Shown here: positions 1 through 6,190 of the stretch, piece after piece | Position numbering within the stretch: position 1 is the first letter of the stretch | Layout of the letters: every line of letters begins with the position of its first letter | NCBI GenBank assembly: GCA_010030605.1 | Contig: RHCK01000066.1 | Location: forward strand, 1 to 7,958 | DNA length: 7,958 nucleotides | From: Acidimicrobiia bacterium | Lineage (GTDB): Bacteria > Actinomycetota > Acidimicrobiia > Acidimicrobiales > Ilumatobacteraceae | Reading direction: 5' to 3' | Translations under genes and position numbers: made by a program | The notes under the pieces: model-generated | The model's input: only the letters and a program-made list of their open reading frames with translations | Told to the model about the DNA's origin: nothing | Databases searched by the model: none

Positions 1-712
1 ACTCGCCGGAGTTCCCGTTTCGGGATTCGACGCATCCGTCTCCACCGATCTGCCCATCGGGGCCGGACTGTCTTCGAGCGCGGCACTAGAGATCGCCACC
101 GGTCGATTCATCCGGTCGATCGCAGCCGAATCAACCTTGGATGATGTCGAGATGGCGTTGGCCGCCCAACGCGCCGAACATCGAGCGTCGGGGGTGCCGT
201 GCGGAATCATGGATCAGTTGTGCATCGCCGTCGGCCAACCAGGTCGGGCCACGCTCATCGACTGCCACGATCTGAGCGTTCGACATGTGGCGCTCCCGGA
301 CTCGATCGACATCGACGTGAAATTCGTGGCACAGCGCACGCTGGTGGGAAGCGAATACTCCGACCGAGTGGCCGATTGTCGAACGATCGAGCAGCACATC
401 GGACCACTGCGCCTCGCGTCGATGAATGACGTCGAGTCCCTCCCCGACTCTCGACTGAAGCGCCGAGCCCGCCACGTGATCTCCGAGAACCAACGTGTTC
501 GCGATTTCGTCGCCGCCCTCGAGTCGAACGATGTCGATGAGCTCGGTCGATTGATGACCGAGTCTCATCGCTCCTTGGCCACCGACTACGAAACGTCCAA
601 CCCGACCATGGACCAAGCCGTCGCCGAGTTGCTGACGAGGCCCGGAGTGCTCGGAGCCCGAATGACCGGTGGGGGCTTCGGCGGTTGCGTGGTGGCAATT
701 CGTCGTCGTTGA
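1..712 (+). CDS. galK: Galactokinase-like GHMP kinase, 3' part (5' end outside window)
   Basis: Galactokinase phosphorylates galactose to galactose 1-phosphate with ATP in the cytosolic Leloir pathway. The visible 236 residues (frame from base 2) carry the GHMP ATP-binding motif PIGAGLSSSAALE at about residues 18-30. GVPCGIMDQ follows at about 64-72, and its Asp matches the galactokinase catalytic base. Further on are LIDC, RARHVISEN, the SH.SL..DYETS.P.MD segment and the C-terminal GHMP motif GARMTGGGFGG at 218-228. The order and spacing fit galactokinase better than mevalonate or homoserine kinase. The N-terminal substrate signature (GR.NLIGEH) lies outside the window, so sugar specificity is not proven. 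Two oddities are visible. The protein ends only eight residues after the last motif, whereas most galactokinases run some 30-40 residues further. The usual (N/D)S.V.(H/R).L segment before the S.Y..R...C motif also looks divergent (KFVAQRTLVGSEYSDRVADC). The TGA stop lies 3 bases from the stop of the convergent membrane protein gene. Confidence 0.85.
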   Translation, partial: LAGVPVSGFDASVSTDLPIGAGLSSSAALEIATGRFIRSIAAESTLDDVEMALAAQRAEHRASGVPCGIMDQLCIAVGQPGRATLIDCHDLSVRHVALPDSIDIDVKFVAQRTLVGSEYSDRVADCRTIEQHIGPLRLASMNDVESLPDSRLKRRARHVISENQRVRDFVAALESNDVDELGRLMTESHRSLATDYETSNPTMDQAVAELLTRPGVLGARMTGGGFGGCVVAIRRR

Positions 713-715
713 GGC

Positions 716-1387
716 TCAGCCCAGAAGTCGGCGCTTCTCGCGCTCGAACTCCTCCGGCGAGATCGAACCTCGATCGCGGAGACCCTCGAGTTTCTCCAAT
801 TGCGTGGCCACGTCGGTCGTGTGCACGACGGACCCGCCCACTTGCTTTCCGTTCTCCTCGATCTGAGCGTGGATCAATCGTTGAACCTCATCGGGTTTGC
901 GCACATCCGAGAATCGCTGTTGTCCGTCCTCGCCACCCGACTCGATCAAAAGGTCTCCGGCTCGAATCATTTTTTCGAAGATCGTCTGCTGGAAATTGAT
1001 GTTGTTGACTCGTTCCAACGGAATGGCGATTCCTTGCTTGGCGAAAATCCCGCTTCGATAAATCAACCGGTCGGAGGTGACGACAAAGTGAGTGCTGCGC
1101 CATTGCAGCCACCGAATTCCGAACCAGAGTGCCGAGTACAAAAATCCGATTCCGGTGACCCAGTGAAGAACCGTGCCGAACCCACCGTGAACCTTGGACA
1201 ACGACAAGAGCCACAGGATCACCGTCACGACCGACGCCGCGGCGGGCTGGGCGAAATGCCACCAGTGAGGTTTGAGGTCGACGCTCACCACTTCGCCGTC
1301 GAACAGCAATTTCTCCGGAAAAGGCGGACTGAAGATGGAGGGCTTGCGATGCTGCGTCATACTCGGCTCGTTTGCTCCGGATTCCAT
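716..1387 (-). CDS. PH domain (bPH2/DUF304) membrane protein with C-terminal SHOCT motif
   Basis: This 223-residue protein has a cytoplasmic-looking N-terminus (1-45) and two hydrophobic, probably membrane-spanning segments at about 48-64 and 73-93. A bacterial PH-like domain of the YdbS/DUF304 type follows at about 96-175. Its typical features are HFVVTSDRLIYRSGIFAKQG, then IPLERVNNI, then GDLLIESGG. A SHOCT motif closes the protein at about 196-223 (QLEKL.GLRDRGSISPEEFE.EKRRLL). Two membrane segments followed by bPH2 is the common architecture of this family, whose biochemical role is largely unknown. SHOCT motifs are short C-terminal helices seen on many unrelated bacterial proteins. The start is the ATG at 1387, chosen because AGGAAAGGTGA sits 6 bases upstream; the ATG at codon 10 has no such support. 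The gene is divergent from the helicase gene and convergent with the kinase gene. The family assignment is firm, the function unknown. Confidence 0.88.
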   Translation of the reverse strand: MESGANEPSMTQHRKPSIFSPPFPEKLLFDGEVVSVDLKPHWWHFAQPAAASVVTVILWLLSLSKVHGGFGTVLHWVTGIGFLYSALWFGIRWLQWRSTHFVVTSDRLIYRSGIFAKQGIAIPLERVNNINFQQTIFEKMIRAGDLLIESGGEDGQQRFSDVRKPDEVQRLIHAQIEENGKQVGGSVVHTTDVATQLEKLEGLRDRGSISPEEFEREKRRLLG

Positions 1388-1393
1388 GGGCGC

Positions 1394-1404
1394 TCACCTT
1401 TCCT
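1394..1404 (-). promoter_or_regulatory. Ribosome binding site of the PH domain protein gene
   Basis: On the minus strand this reads AGGAAAGGTGA, a good match to the 3' half of the AAGGAGGTGA consensus, with 6 bases to the ATG. It fixes the start of the PH domain gene. It is also the only clear Shine-Dalgarno among the starts of this window that are not embedded in another gene. Confidence 0.75.
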
Positions 1405-1410
1405 GGCCTG

Positions 1411-1416
1411 AGAGTA
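1411..1416 (-). promoter_or_regulatory. Candidate -10 element for the PH domain protein gene
   Basis: The minus strand reads TACTCT, matching TANNNT. Initiation about 7 bases downstream would give a leader of roughly 17 bases that begins at the Shine-Dalgarno sequence. No convincing -35 element is visible. This is inferred from pattern only. Confidence 0.4.
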
Positions 1417-1432
1417 GCCGCCATCGCCCGCC

Positions 1433-1438
1433 TACGAT
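1433..1438 (+). promoter_or_regulatory. Candidate -10 element (TACGAT) for leaderless transcription of the helicase gene
   Basis: TACGAT is followed by exactly 6 bases and then the GTG start at 1445, so transcription would begin at or next to the start codon. No Shine-Dalgarno precedes the GTG. The same arrangement recurs before the exonuclease III and HAD phosphatase genes, which makes chance less likely. No clear -35 box is visible. Confidence 0.6.
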
Positions 1439-1444
1439 GATCGC

Positions 1445-3415
1445 GTGGACACGACCGAAGGCGACGACGTCACCGATTCGTCCATCACACCCGACGACCT
1501 TTTGCTCGACCTCGATCCGGACCAACGACGAGCCGTCACGACGCACGCTCCGCTTCTCGCCATCATCGCCGGAGCCGGGTCCGGCAAGACGCGAGTTCTC
1601 ACCCGACGCATCGCTCACCAATGTCTGTCCGGAGTGGCCGAACCGGCCCACGTGGCCGTTCTCACCTTCACCAGACAGGCCGCTTCCGAGTTGCATCGGC
1701 GCCTTCGGGTTCTGGGCGCCGGCGATGGTTTGATCGCCGGCACGTTCCACTCCGTGGCTCTGTCGTTGTTGCGCCAACACTGGGACAGTCGGGGGCGAGC
1801 GCACCCCACCGTGGTGTCCGATCGACGACGACTCATCGGCGAGGTGATCGGACCCAAACACACCACCAGCATCGACGCACTCAACTCCGACATCGATTGG
1901 GCGAGAGCTCGGAACGTCGAGGCCTCCGACTACCCGCGGGCGGTTGCCGCCGCCAAGCGGCGAAGTTCCGCGCCTCCGGCCGAGGTCAGTCGGGTGATGA
2001 ACGACCTGGAGAAGTTGAAGACCAAGCGCGGAGTGATCGATCTCGACGATCTTTTGTCCACATCGATCCGACTCATGCGAACCGAACCCGACTTCGCCGC
2101 CGTCGTTCGCTGGCGCATCAGGCACCTGTTCGTCGATGAGGCGCAAGACCTCAACCCGCTCCAACTCGAATTGCTGAATCTTTGGCGTGGAGAGCGGGAT
2201 CACCTCACGTTCGTCGGCGATCCATCACAAGCCATTTACGGGTTCAACGGCAGCGACCCCACGATCTTGTCCGACCTCGAAGCGCGCTTTCCGGGCGTCG
2301 AGGTGATCAGGCTGAACACCAACTATCGCTGCACACCAACGGTGGTGAACGCGGGGCTCAACGCTTTGGCACATCTCGGAGAGCAAACTCCGTCATTGCG
2401 CTCGGCTCGCATCACCGGCTCGCCGGTTCGCATCATGGAGTTCGCCGACGACATGGCCGAGGCGGCGGGCGTCGCACGCGTCGTCGCCGATATGGGTGCG
2501 GACAAGGGTTCCTGGCGATCGATCGCGGTGCTGGCGCGCACCAACGCCCAACTGCCTCCGTTGCGCCAGGCGCTCGAACTTCTCGACGTGCCCGCCCGGG
2601 TTCTCGGTTCGGTGGCCAGCGATCCGATCCAGCGCGCGACTCGTGAGGTCGGCGACTTGCCGAGCGCATCACGGATCGCCACCTGGACTCGTGACGCCCG
2701 CGATCCATCCGACGACGACTCGACCGAGGACATCGTGGCTCGCCGCACCGTCGCCGATGCCGCCGAAGAGTTCCTTCGAACCGGTGGTGGTGACGGCCGT
2801 GCGTTTCTCGCGTGGGTGCGCGCCAATCGACCGTTCGACGTCGTCACCGATTCGAACGTCGTCGAATTGCTCACCTTCCACGGGGCCAAAGGTCGGGAAT
2901 GGGACGACGTCGTGGTGGTTGGTTGTGAAGTGGGGCTGATGCCCCATTCCTCGGCCAAGAGCGACAACGAGCGCGCCGAAGAAGTCCGGCTCGCGTACGT
3001 CGCCATCACCCGGGCCGGAGACAACTTGATACTCACGCACGCGCGTCGCCGTCGTGGTCGCGATCGCTCACGAAGCCCATACATCGACGGAGCCGACGCG
3101 GTCGCACCCGGGGTCGGACCCACTGCCGACTTCATCCGTGACAGCCGCGAGCGTCAACGTGTCGCTCTGGAATCGAACGACGGCAACGGCGATGCTCTTG
3201 CTGCTCTTCACGCGTGGCGAAACACGGCGGGACGCGCGGGCGGCATCGACCCTCGACTGGTTTGCTCGGACTCCACCTTGACGCGCATCGTCGAGATGCG
3301 CCCCGGCACCGTCGAAGAACTCGCATCGATCGAGGGCGTCGGCCCATTGCTCGCCCGTCGCGCCGGAACGCGCATCCTCGAAGCACTCAGTTCGAGCGAT
3401 CTCGCTGACGATTGA
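1445..3415 (+). CDS. uvrD2: UvrD2-like superfamily 1A DNA helicase with C-terminal HRDC domain
   Basis: ATP-dependent 3'-5' DNA helicase of the UvrD/PcrA/Rep group, acting in DNA repair or replication. The 656 residues show the Q motif (LDPDQRRAV, 23-31), Walker A (GAGSGKT, 43-49), motif Ia (TFTRQAASEL, 74-83) and GTFHS (99-103). Walker B/II is DEAQD (231-235), motif III VGDPSQAIYGFNG (257-269), and motif IV NTNYRC (291-296). Motif V is TFHGAKGREW (477-486) and motif VI is in RLAYVAITRA (515-524). An HRDC domain covers about 585-650, with its IEGVGP.LARR.G segment at the end. About 180 residues separate motifs IV and V, fewer than in PcrA/UvrD, so domain 2B appears reduced. HRDC at the C-terminus is the hallmark of mycobacterial UvrD2. 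The cysteine tetrad that joins core and HRDC there is absent: residues 530-656 contain only Cys607. Start GTG at 1445 has no Shine-Dalgarno but has TACGAT 6 bases upstream. The 3' end overlaps the thioesterase gene tail to tail by 29 bases. Confidence 0.92.
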   Translation: MDTTEGDDVTDSSITPDDLLLDLDPDQRRAVTTHAPLLAIIAGAGSGKTRVLTRRIAHQCLSGVAEPAHVAVLTFTRQAASELHRRLRVLGAGDGLIAGTFHSVALSLLRQHWDSRGRAHPTVVSDRRRLIGEVIGPKHTTSIDALNSDIDWARARNVEASDYPRAVAAAKRRSSAPPAEVSRVMNDLEKLKTKRGVIDLDDLLSTSIRLMRTEPDFAAVVRWRIRHLFVDEAQDLNPLQLELLNLWRGERDHLTFVGDPSQAIYGFNGSDPTILSDLEARFPGVEVIRLNTNYRCTPTVVNAGLNALAHLGEQTPSLRSARITGSPVRIMEFADDMAEAAGVARVVADMGADKGSWRSIAVLARTNAQLPPLRQALELLDVPARVLGSVASDPIQRATREVGDLPSASRIATWTRDARDPSDDDSTEDIVARRTVADAAEEFLRTGGGDGRAFLAWVRANRPFDVVTDSNVVELLTFHGAKGREWDDVVVVGCEVGLMPHSSAKSDNERAEEVRLAYVAITRAGDNLILTHARRRRGRDRSRSPYIDGADAVAPGVGPTADFIRDSRERQRVALESNDGNGDALAALHAWRNTAGRAGGIDPRLVCSDSTLTRIVEMRPGTVEELASIEGVGPLLARRAGTRILEALSSSDLADD

Positions 3416-4106
3416 GATCGGCGAATTTCCCGGCGTTCACCGTGATGAACGTTCCGATCGCCTCGGCGCACAATCGATCTCCGGCATGAATGGTTCCTGA
3501 GGTCATGATTTTGCGGCCGTGCAAACCATCGAAACGACCAACCACTCGCAGAGGTTGATGCAGCGGTGTCGGCGAGCGGTAGGTGACTTCCAGCCGTCCG
3601 GTCATGCCGGGCGAACCCGACAGCGCTTGGGCGAACCCGAGAACCTCATCGAAGATGGCCGCGATCAATCCACCATGAAGGCAACCGGGTGGGCCCTCGT
3701 ACGCATCGCCGTAGGTGACCGTGGCCACGACTTCGTGCTCGGTGGTGGCGATGTCGACGAGCCCAGCCAAAGCGTTCAAGGGTCCGGTGACCGGGCTGTG
3801 ACTGATGAAGCCGTGCGTCGCGCCACCCACCGCACCTTCCGCACTGGCGTGATAACTGCGTCCATGCGGTCCATCCGCCAGAATTTCAGCGGCACGTTCG
3901 AGAAGCTCGGCGGCGCGCGCGAACGCCTCCGGATCGGCCACCGACGTTGCCGAATGTTGCAGCACCGCACGCGTGGCGTTGGCCAAACGCAGGCGAGGGT
4001 TGGTCGCTTCGAACATCACCGTTCGGTGCTTGGGGAGATCCAACGGATTCCCCGACCCGAGGCCCTTGGGATCGGCCCACGCCCCGACGTCTTGGTTCTC
4101 AGTCAT
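3387..4106 (-). CDS. PaaI-type hotdog-fold thioesterase
   Basis: Probably hydrolyses an acyl-CoA thioester in the cytosol; the substrate cannot be read from the sequence. The 239-residue protein has a C-terminal hotdog domain at about residues 125-225. Its family motif GCLHGGLIAAIFDEVLG lies at 141-157, where His144-Gly-Gly and Asp153 fit the usual active-site helix. RLEVTYRSPTPL (171-182) and the final strands KIMTSGTIHAGDRLCAEA (199-216) follow. The first 120 or so residues form an Ala-rich, partly helical extension that I cannot assign; single-domain PaaI proteins are near 140 residues. The start is the ATG at 4106, inside the end of the exonuclease III gene with the overlap ATGACTGA, and GGTGGTGGA just upstream as a possible ribosome binding site. 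A longer reading to 4148 would add a Trp-rich stretch from exonuclease coding DNA and is unlikely. The gene is probably translated in coupling with exonuclease III. Its 3' end overlaps the helicase gene by 29 bases on the opposite strand. Confidence 0.85.
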   Translation of the reverse strand: MTENQDVGAWADPKGLGSGNPLDLPKHRTVMFEATNPRLRLANATRAVLQHSATSVADPEAFARAAELLERAAEILADGPHGRSYHASAEGAVGGATHGFISHSPVTGPLNALAGLVDIATTEHEVVATVTYGDAYEGPPGCLHGGLIAAIFDEVLGFAQALSGSPGMTGRLEVTYRSPTPLHQPLRVVGRFDGLHGRKIMTSGTIHAGDRLCAEAIGTFITVNAGKFADLNRQRDRSN

Positions 4107-4872
4107 CGATATCCACCACCACCGGGGCGTGATCGCTCGGTTTCTCACCTTTGCGAGCCTGACGGTCGACCGCGATCCATCGACACCGGCGAGCGGCCGA
4201 AGGCGTGGCCATCACCAGGTCGATCCGCATGCCGTGACCTTGATTGAACGCTCCTGCTCGGTAATCCCACCACGAGTAGAGCTTCTCGTCGGCGTGATGC
4301 TGACGAAAGACGTCGACCATTCCCCACTTCTCGAGATCGCGCAGCGCCTGTCGCTCGGGCTCGCTCACGTGCGTGGCCCCCACGTATTTCGACGGGTCGT
4401 GAACATCGCGGTCATCCGGCGCGATGTTGTAGTCACCGGTCACGATGACGTCGGCGTTCGCCGATTCGTTCGTCTCGAGATGAGCAATCAAACGTTTCAT
4501 CCACGCCAACTTGTATCGATAGTGGTCGTGATCGAGTTCGCGCCCGTTGGGCACGTACACCGAACTCACCCGGACACCTCCGCACGTCGCGGTCACCAAA
4601 CGTGCCTCCGGATCCGGCGCCTCACCGTCGGCGAAACCACGCACGGGATTCTCGAGGCCCACTCGGCTGACGATGGCCACACCGTTCCATTGACCCTGGC
4701 CATGATGCACCGATTCGTACCCGAGCGCACTGAACACGTCGGTGGGAAAAGCATCCTCGGCCAACTTGGTTTCTTGCATGCACACCACGTCGGGCCGCAC
4801 GTCGGCGAACCATTCCTCGACGCGCGGCATACGCGCGCGCAACGAATTGACGTTCCAGGTGGCAAGTCGCAC
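4099..4872 (-). CDS. xthA: Exodeoxyribonuclease III (AP endonuclease, EEP fold)
   Basis: Cuts DNA 5' of abasic sites and removes nucleotides 3'-5' from duplex ends in base excision repair. The 257 residues are full length for the family and all landmarks are in order. They are NVNSLRAR (7-14, metal-site Asn7), QETKL (33-37, metal ligand Glu34), WNGVAI (62-67), YVPNG (106-110, catalytic Tyr106) and GDYNIAP (146-152, Asp147 and Asn149). WWDYRAGAFNQGHGMRIDLVM (201-221, Asp218) and PSDHAPV (245-251, Asp247 and His248) complete the site. All expected catalytic residues are present, so the enzyme should be active. The start is the GTG at 4872, because the protein must begin right at the MRLATWNVNS strand. 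No Shine-Dalgarno is visible, but TACGGT lies 6 bases upstream. The stop overlaps the thioesterase start by 8 bases. The upstream ribonuclease gene ends 32 bases away on the same strand. Confidence 0.95.
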   Translation of the reverse strand: MRLATWNVNSLRARMPRVEEWFADVRPDVVCMQETKLAEDAFPTDVFSALGYESVHHGQGQWNGVAIVSRVGLENPVRGFADGEAPDPEARLVTATCGGVRVSSVYVPNGRELDHDHYRYKLAWMKRLIAHLETNESANADVIVTGDYNIAPDDRDVHDPSKYVGATHVSEPERQALRDLEKWGMVDVFRQHHADEKLYSWWDYRAGAFNQGHGMRIDLVMATPSAARRCRWIAVDRQARKGEKPSDHAPVVVDIDD

Positions 4873-4878
4873 GACAGA

Positions 4879-4884
4879 ACCGTA
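4879..4884 (-). promoter_or_regulatory. Candidate -10 element (TACGGT) for leaderless transcription of xthA
   Basis: On the minus strand TACGGT is followed by 6 bases (TCTGTC) and the GTG start. The layout equals that before the helicase and HAD genes. It lies in the 32-base gap after the ribonuclease gene, so xthA and the thioesterase could be expressed independently of that gene. No convincing -35 element is seen. Confidence 0.5.
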
Positions 4885-4904
4885 GGCGATGAAGGGCTAC
4901 CGCG

Positions 4905-6134
4905 TCAGCGACGGCGGGTCGTCGCTTTTTTGGTCGGGGCCGCGTTCTTGGGTGCCGCCTTCTTCGCCGTCGCGACCTTCTTGGGTGCCGCCTTCTTGGG
5001 TGCCGCCTTCTTGGTTGCCACGGCTTTCTTCACGGCGGCCTTCTTGGGTGCCGCGACCTTCTTCACCGGGGCAGCCTTGGGCGTCGCCGACTTCTTGGTC
5101 GTGGCGACCTTCGTCGATGAGGCTTTCTTGGGTGCGGCGGGCTTTTTCTCCGGGACGGCTTTCTTCGCGGCGGCCGCCTTGGGCGTCGCCGACTTCGTCG
5201 CCGCTTCCTTCTTCACGGCGGGCTTTTTCTCCGCCGTCTTCTTCGCCGGAGTCTTCGTGGCGACTTTCTTTGCGCTCGTCGACGTCGTCGCCGGCTTCAG
5301 ATCGATGCTGCGACGCCCCGGAATGATCTCCACCACTTCGAGATCCATCGAGTCGCCCAACTTCATGACCTCGCGCGCCGATCGCGGGGGCGGACTGCTG
5401 TACGAACGCAACGGAACGTAACCCCGAACATCACCGATGATCACGTATGCCCCGTGGGACGAGTAACTGTCGACGACCCCGCGCACCACCGATCCGACCT
5501 TGTGCTTTTCGACGAACTGAATGAACGGCAAGACATCGTTGACCGTCTTTCCCGTCGCTGGGGCCGCGGCCGCTTTTTTCGGGGGCAACGTTGCTCCGGG
5601 CGGAAGCGATTTCGGAACAGGCATCGGCTTCATCGCTTCGGCGCTGACCTTCACCTTGGGCGCAGCGTCTTTCTTCCCGCCCTTTTCGGCGTCGCGAATG
5701 GACCGTCGGCTCTTGTCTCCACGTACCGGGGTGCGGTTGACGAAAACCCACCCCACGTTCGGCACGGGCTTGCCACCGATCAGCCGCCCCTCGTCGAACA
5801 ACCACGGGTATTGACCGTGGAATTCTTGGTAACTGTCGTTCGACAGAATCGAGGCCCCGACCTTTTGGGCGATGCTCAGCACGAATCCGTCACCACGACC
5901 AACGGTGCCCGCCGGGGGCGTCACCAACTCGTTGTGTTCCACCGCTTTGTCGAAGGCTTTCACTTCCTTCGGATCGATTCGATGGCCAAAGGTGGCGTCG
6001 ACGATGACGGTGATGACGTCTTTCGGGTGATCGGCGATGAACGACGTCACGGCGTCGTTCAATTGCTTCAGGCTGGGCTTCGAACGCCCCTCGGTGGCGA
6101 TGTTCGAGCCGTCGACGATGACGTGTCTGGGCAC
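4905..6134 (-). CDS. NYN/Zc3h12a-like ribonuclease domain fused to S1 domain and Lys/Ala-rich tail
   Basis: Probable RNA-cleaving or RNA-binding protein of 409 residues in three parts. Residues 4-132 resemble the Zc3h12a-like NYN (PIN-fold) nuclease. The evidence is HVIVDGSNIA (Asp8), VIVDATFG (Asp46), TVGRGDGFVLSIAQ (Asp82) and ILSNDSYQEFHGQYPWL (Asp100), four acids placed as in metal-dependent PIN-like RNases. Residues 213-282 look like an S1 RNA-binding domain: VGSVVRGVV, then HGAYVIIGDVRGYVP, then KLGD, then EIIPGRRSIDLK. Residues 283-409 are a low-complexity basic tail of AAPKK/AAKK-type units, as in mycobacterial HupB tails and histone H1-like proteins. A Pro/Lys-rich linker joins the first two parts. 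The start is uncertain. GTG at 6134 leaves the first strand intact and has TTGACT 6 bases upstream; an upstream TTG at 6203 would overlap the divergent HAD gene. xthA follows after 32 bases on the same strand. The domain calls are strong; the substrate is unknown. Confidence 0.82.
   Translation of the reverse strand: MPRHVIVDGSNIATEGRSKPSLKQLNDAVTSFIADHPKDVITVIVDATFGHRIDPKEVKAFDKAVEHNELVTPPAGTVGRGDGFVLSIAQKVGASILSNDSYQEFHGQYPWLFDEGRLIGGKPVPNVGWVFVNRTPVRGDKSRRSIRDAEKGGKKDAAPKVKVSAEAMKPMPVPKSLPPGATLPPKKAAAAPATGKTVNDVLPFIQFVEKHKVGSVVRGVVDSYSSHGAYVIIGDVRGYVPLRSYSSPPPRSAREVMKLGDSMDLEVVEIIPGRRSIDLKPATTSTSAKKVATKTPAKKTAEKKPAVKKEAATKSATPKAAAAKKAVPEKKPAAPKKASSTKVATTKKSATPKAAPVKKVAAPKKAAVKKAVATKKAAPKKAAPKKVATAKKAAPKNAAPTKKATTRRR
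4908..5288 (-). repeat. Degenerate short repeats encoding the Lys/Ala tail
   Basis: The coding DNA of the basic tail is built from imperfect units related to the 15-mer TTCTTGGGTGCCGCC (plus strand), which encodes AAPKK on the minus strand. Exact copies lie at 4945-4959, 4978-4992 and 4993-5007, the last two directly adjacent. 5041-5055 differs by one base, and more diverged copies continue towards 5280. All units keep the reading frame. Such DNA is prone to in-frame gain and loss of units. Confidence 0.8.
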
Positions 6135-6178
6135 CCTGTTAGTCAACCACCAATGGGGACGGTCGCTGGGGATAGCCC

Positions 6179-6184
6179 TACGAT
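6179..6184 (+). promoter_or_regulatory. Candidate -10 element (TACGAT) for leaderless transcription of the HAD gene
   Basis: TACGAT is followed by 6 bases (CGGGAT) and the GTG start at 6191, with no Shine-Dalgarno. It is the same hexamer and spacing as before the helicase gene. It lies in the 56-base region between the divergent HAD and ribonuclease genes. Confidence 0.6.
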
Positions 6185-6190
6185 CGGGAT

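Noticed and set aside
1394..2203. Minus-strand open frame of 269 codons opposite the 5' part of the helicase gene
   Set aside because: Antisense to the helicase ATPase motifs, with no recognisable domain; expected in GC-rich DNA.
2323..3135. Minus-strand open frame of 270 codons opposite the middle of the helicase gene
   Set aside because: Ser/Arg-rich shadow of motifs IV to VI, with no start signal or family resemblance.
4107..4148. Upstream extension of the thioesterase start to 4148
   Set aside because: It would add 14 residues read from xthA codons. The ATG at 4106 overlaps the xthA stop and has a plausible ribosome binding site.
4882..4913. Possible small hairpins (GTAG/CTAC and CGTC/GACG) after the ribonuclease gene
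   Set aside because: Stems of only 4 bp and no following T run; not a credible terminator.
4908..5288. Repetitive DNA considered as a CRISPR array or satellite repeat
   Set aside because: The units are 15 bp, imperfect, without spacers, and keep the reading frame of the Lys/Ala tail, so they are coding repeats.
3973..5421. Long plus-strand open frame of 482 codons opposite the thioesterase start, xthA and the ribonuclease tail
   Set aside because: It runs antisense through two well supported genes. Its hydrophobic AFLGAAFF-like C-terminal half is simply the complement of the Lys/Ala repeat DNA, and no family motif is present.
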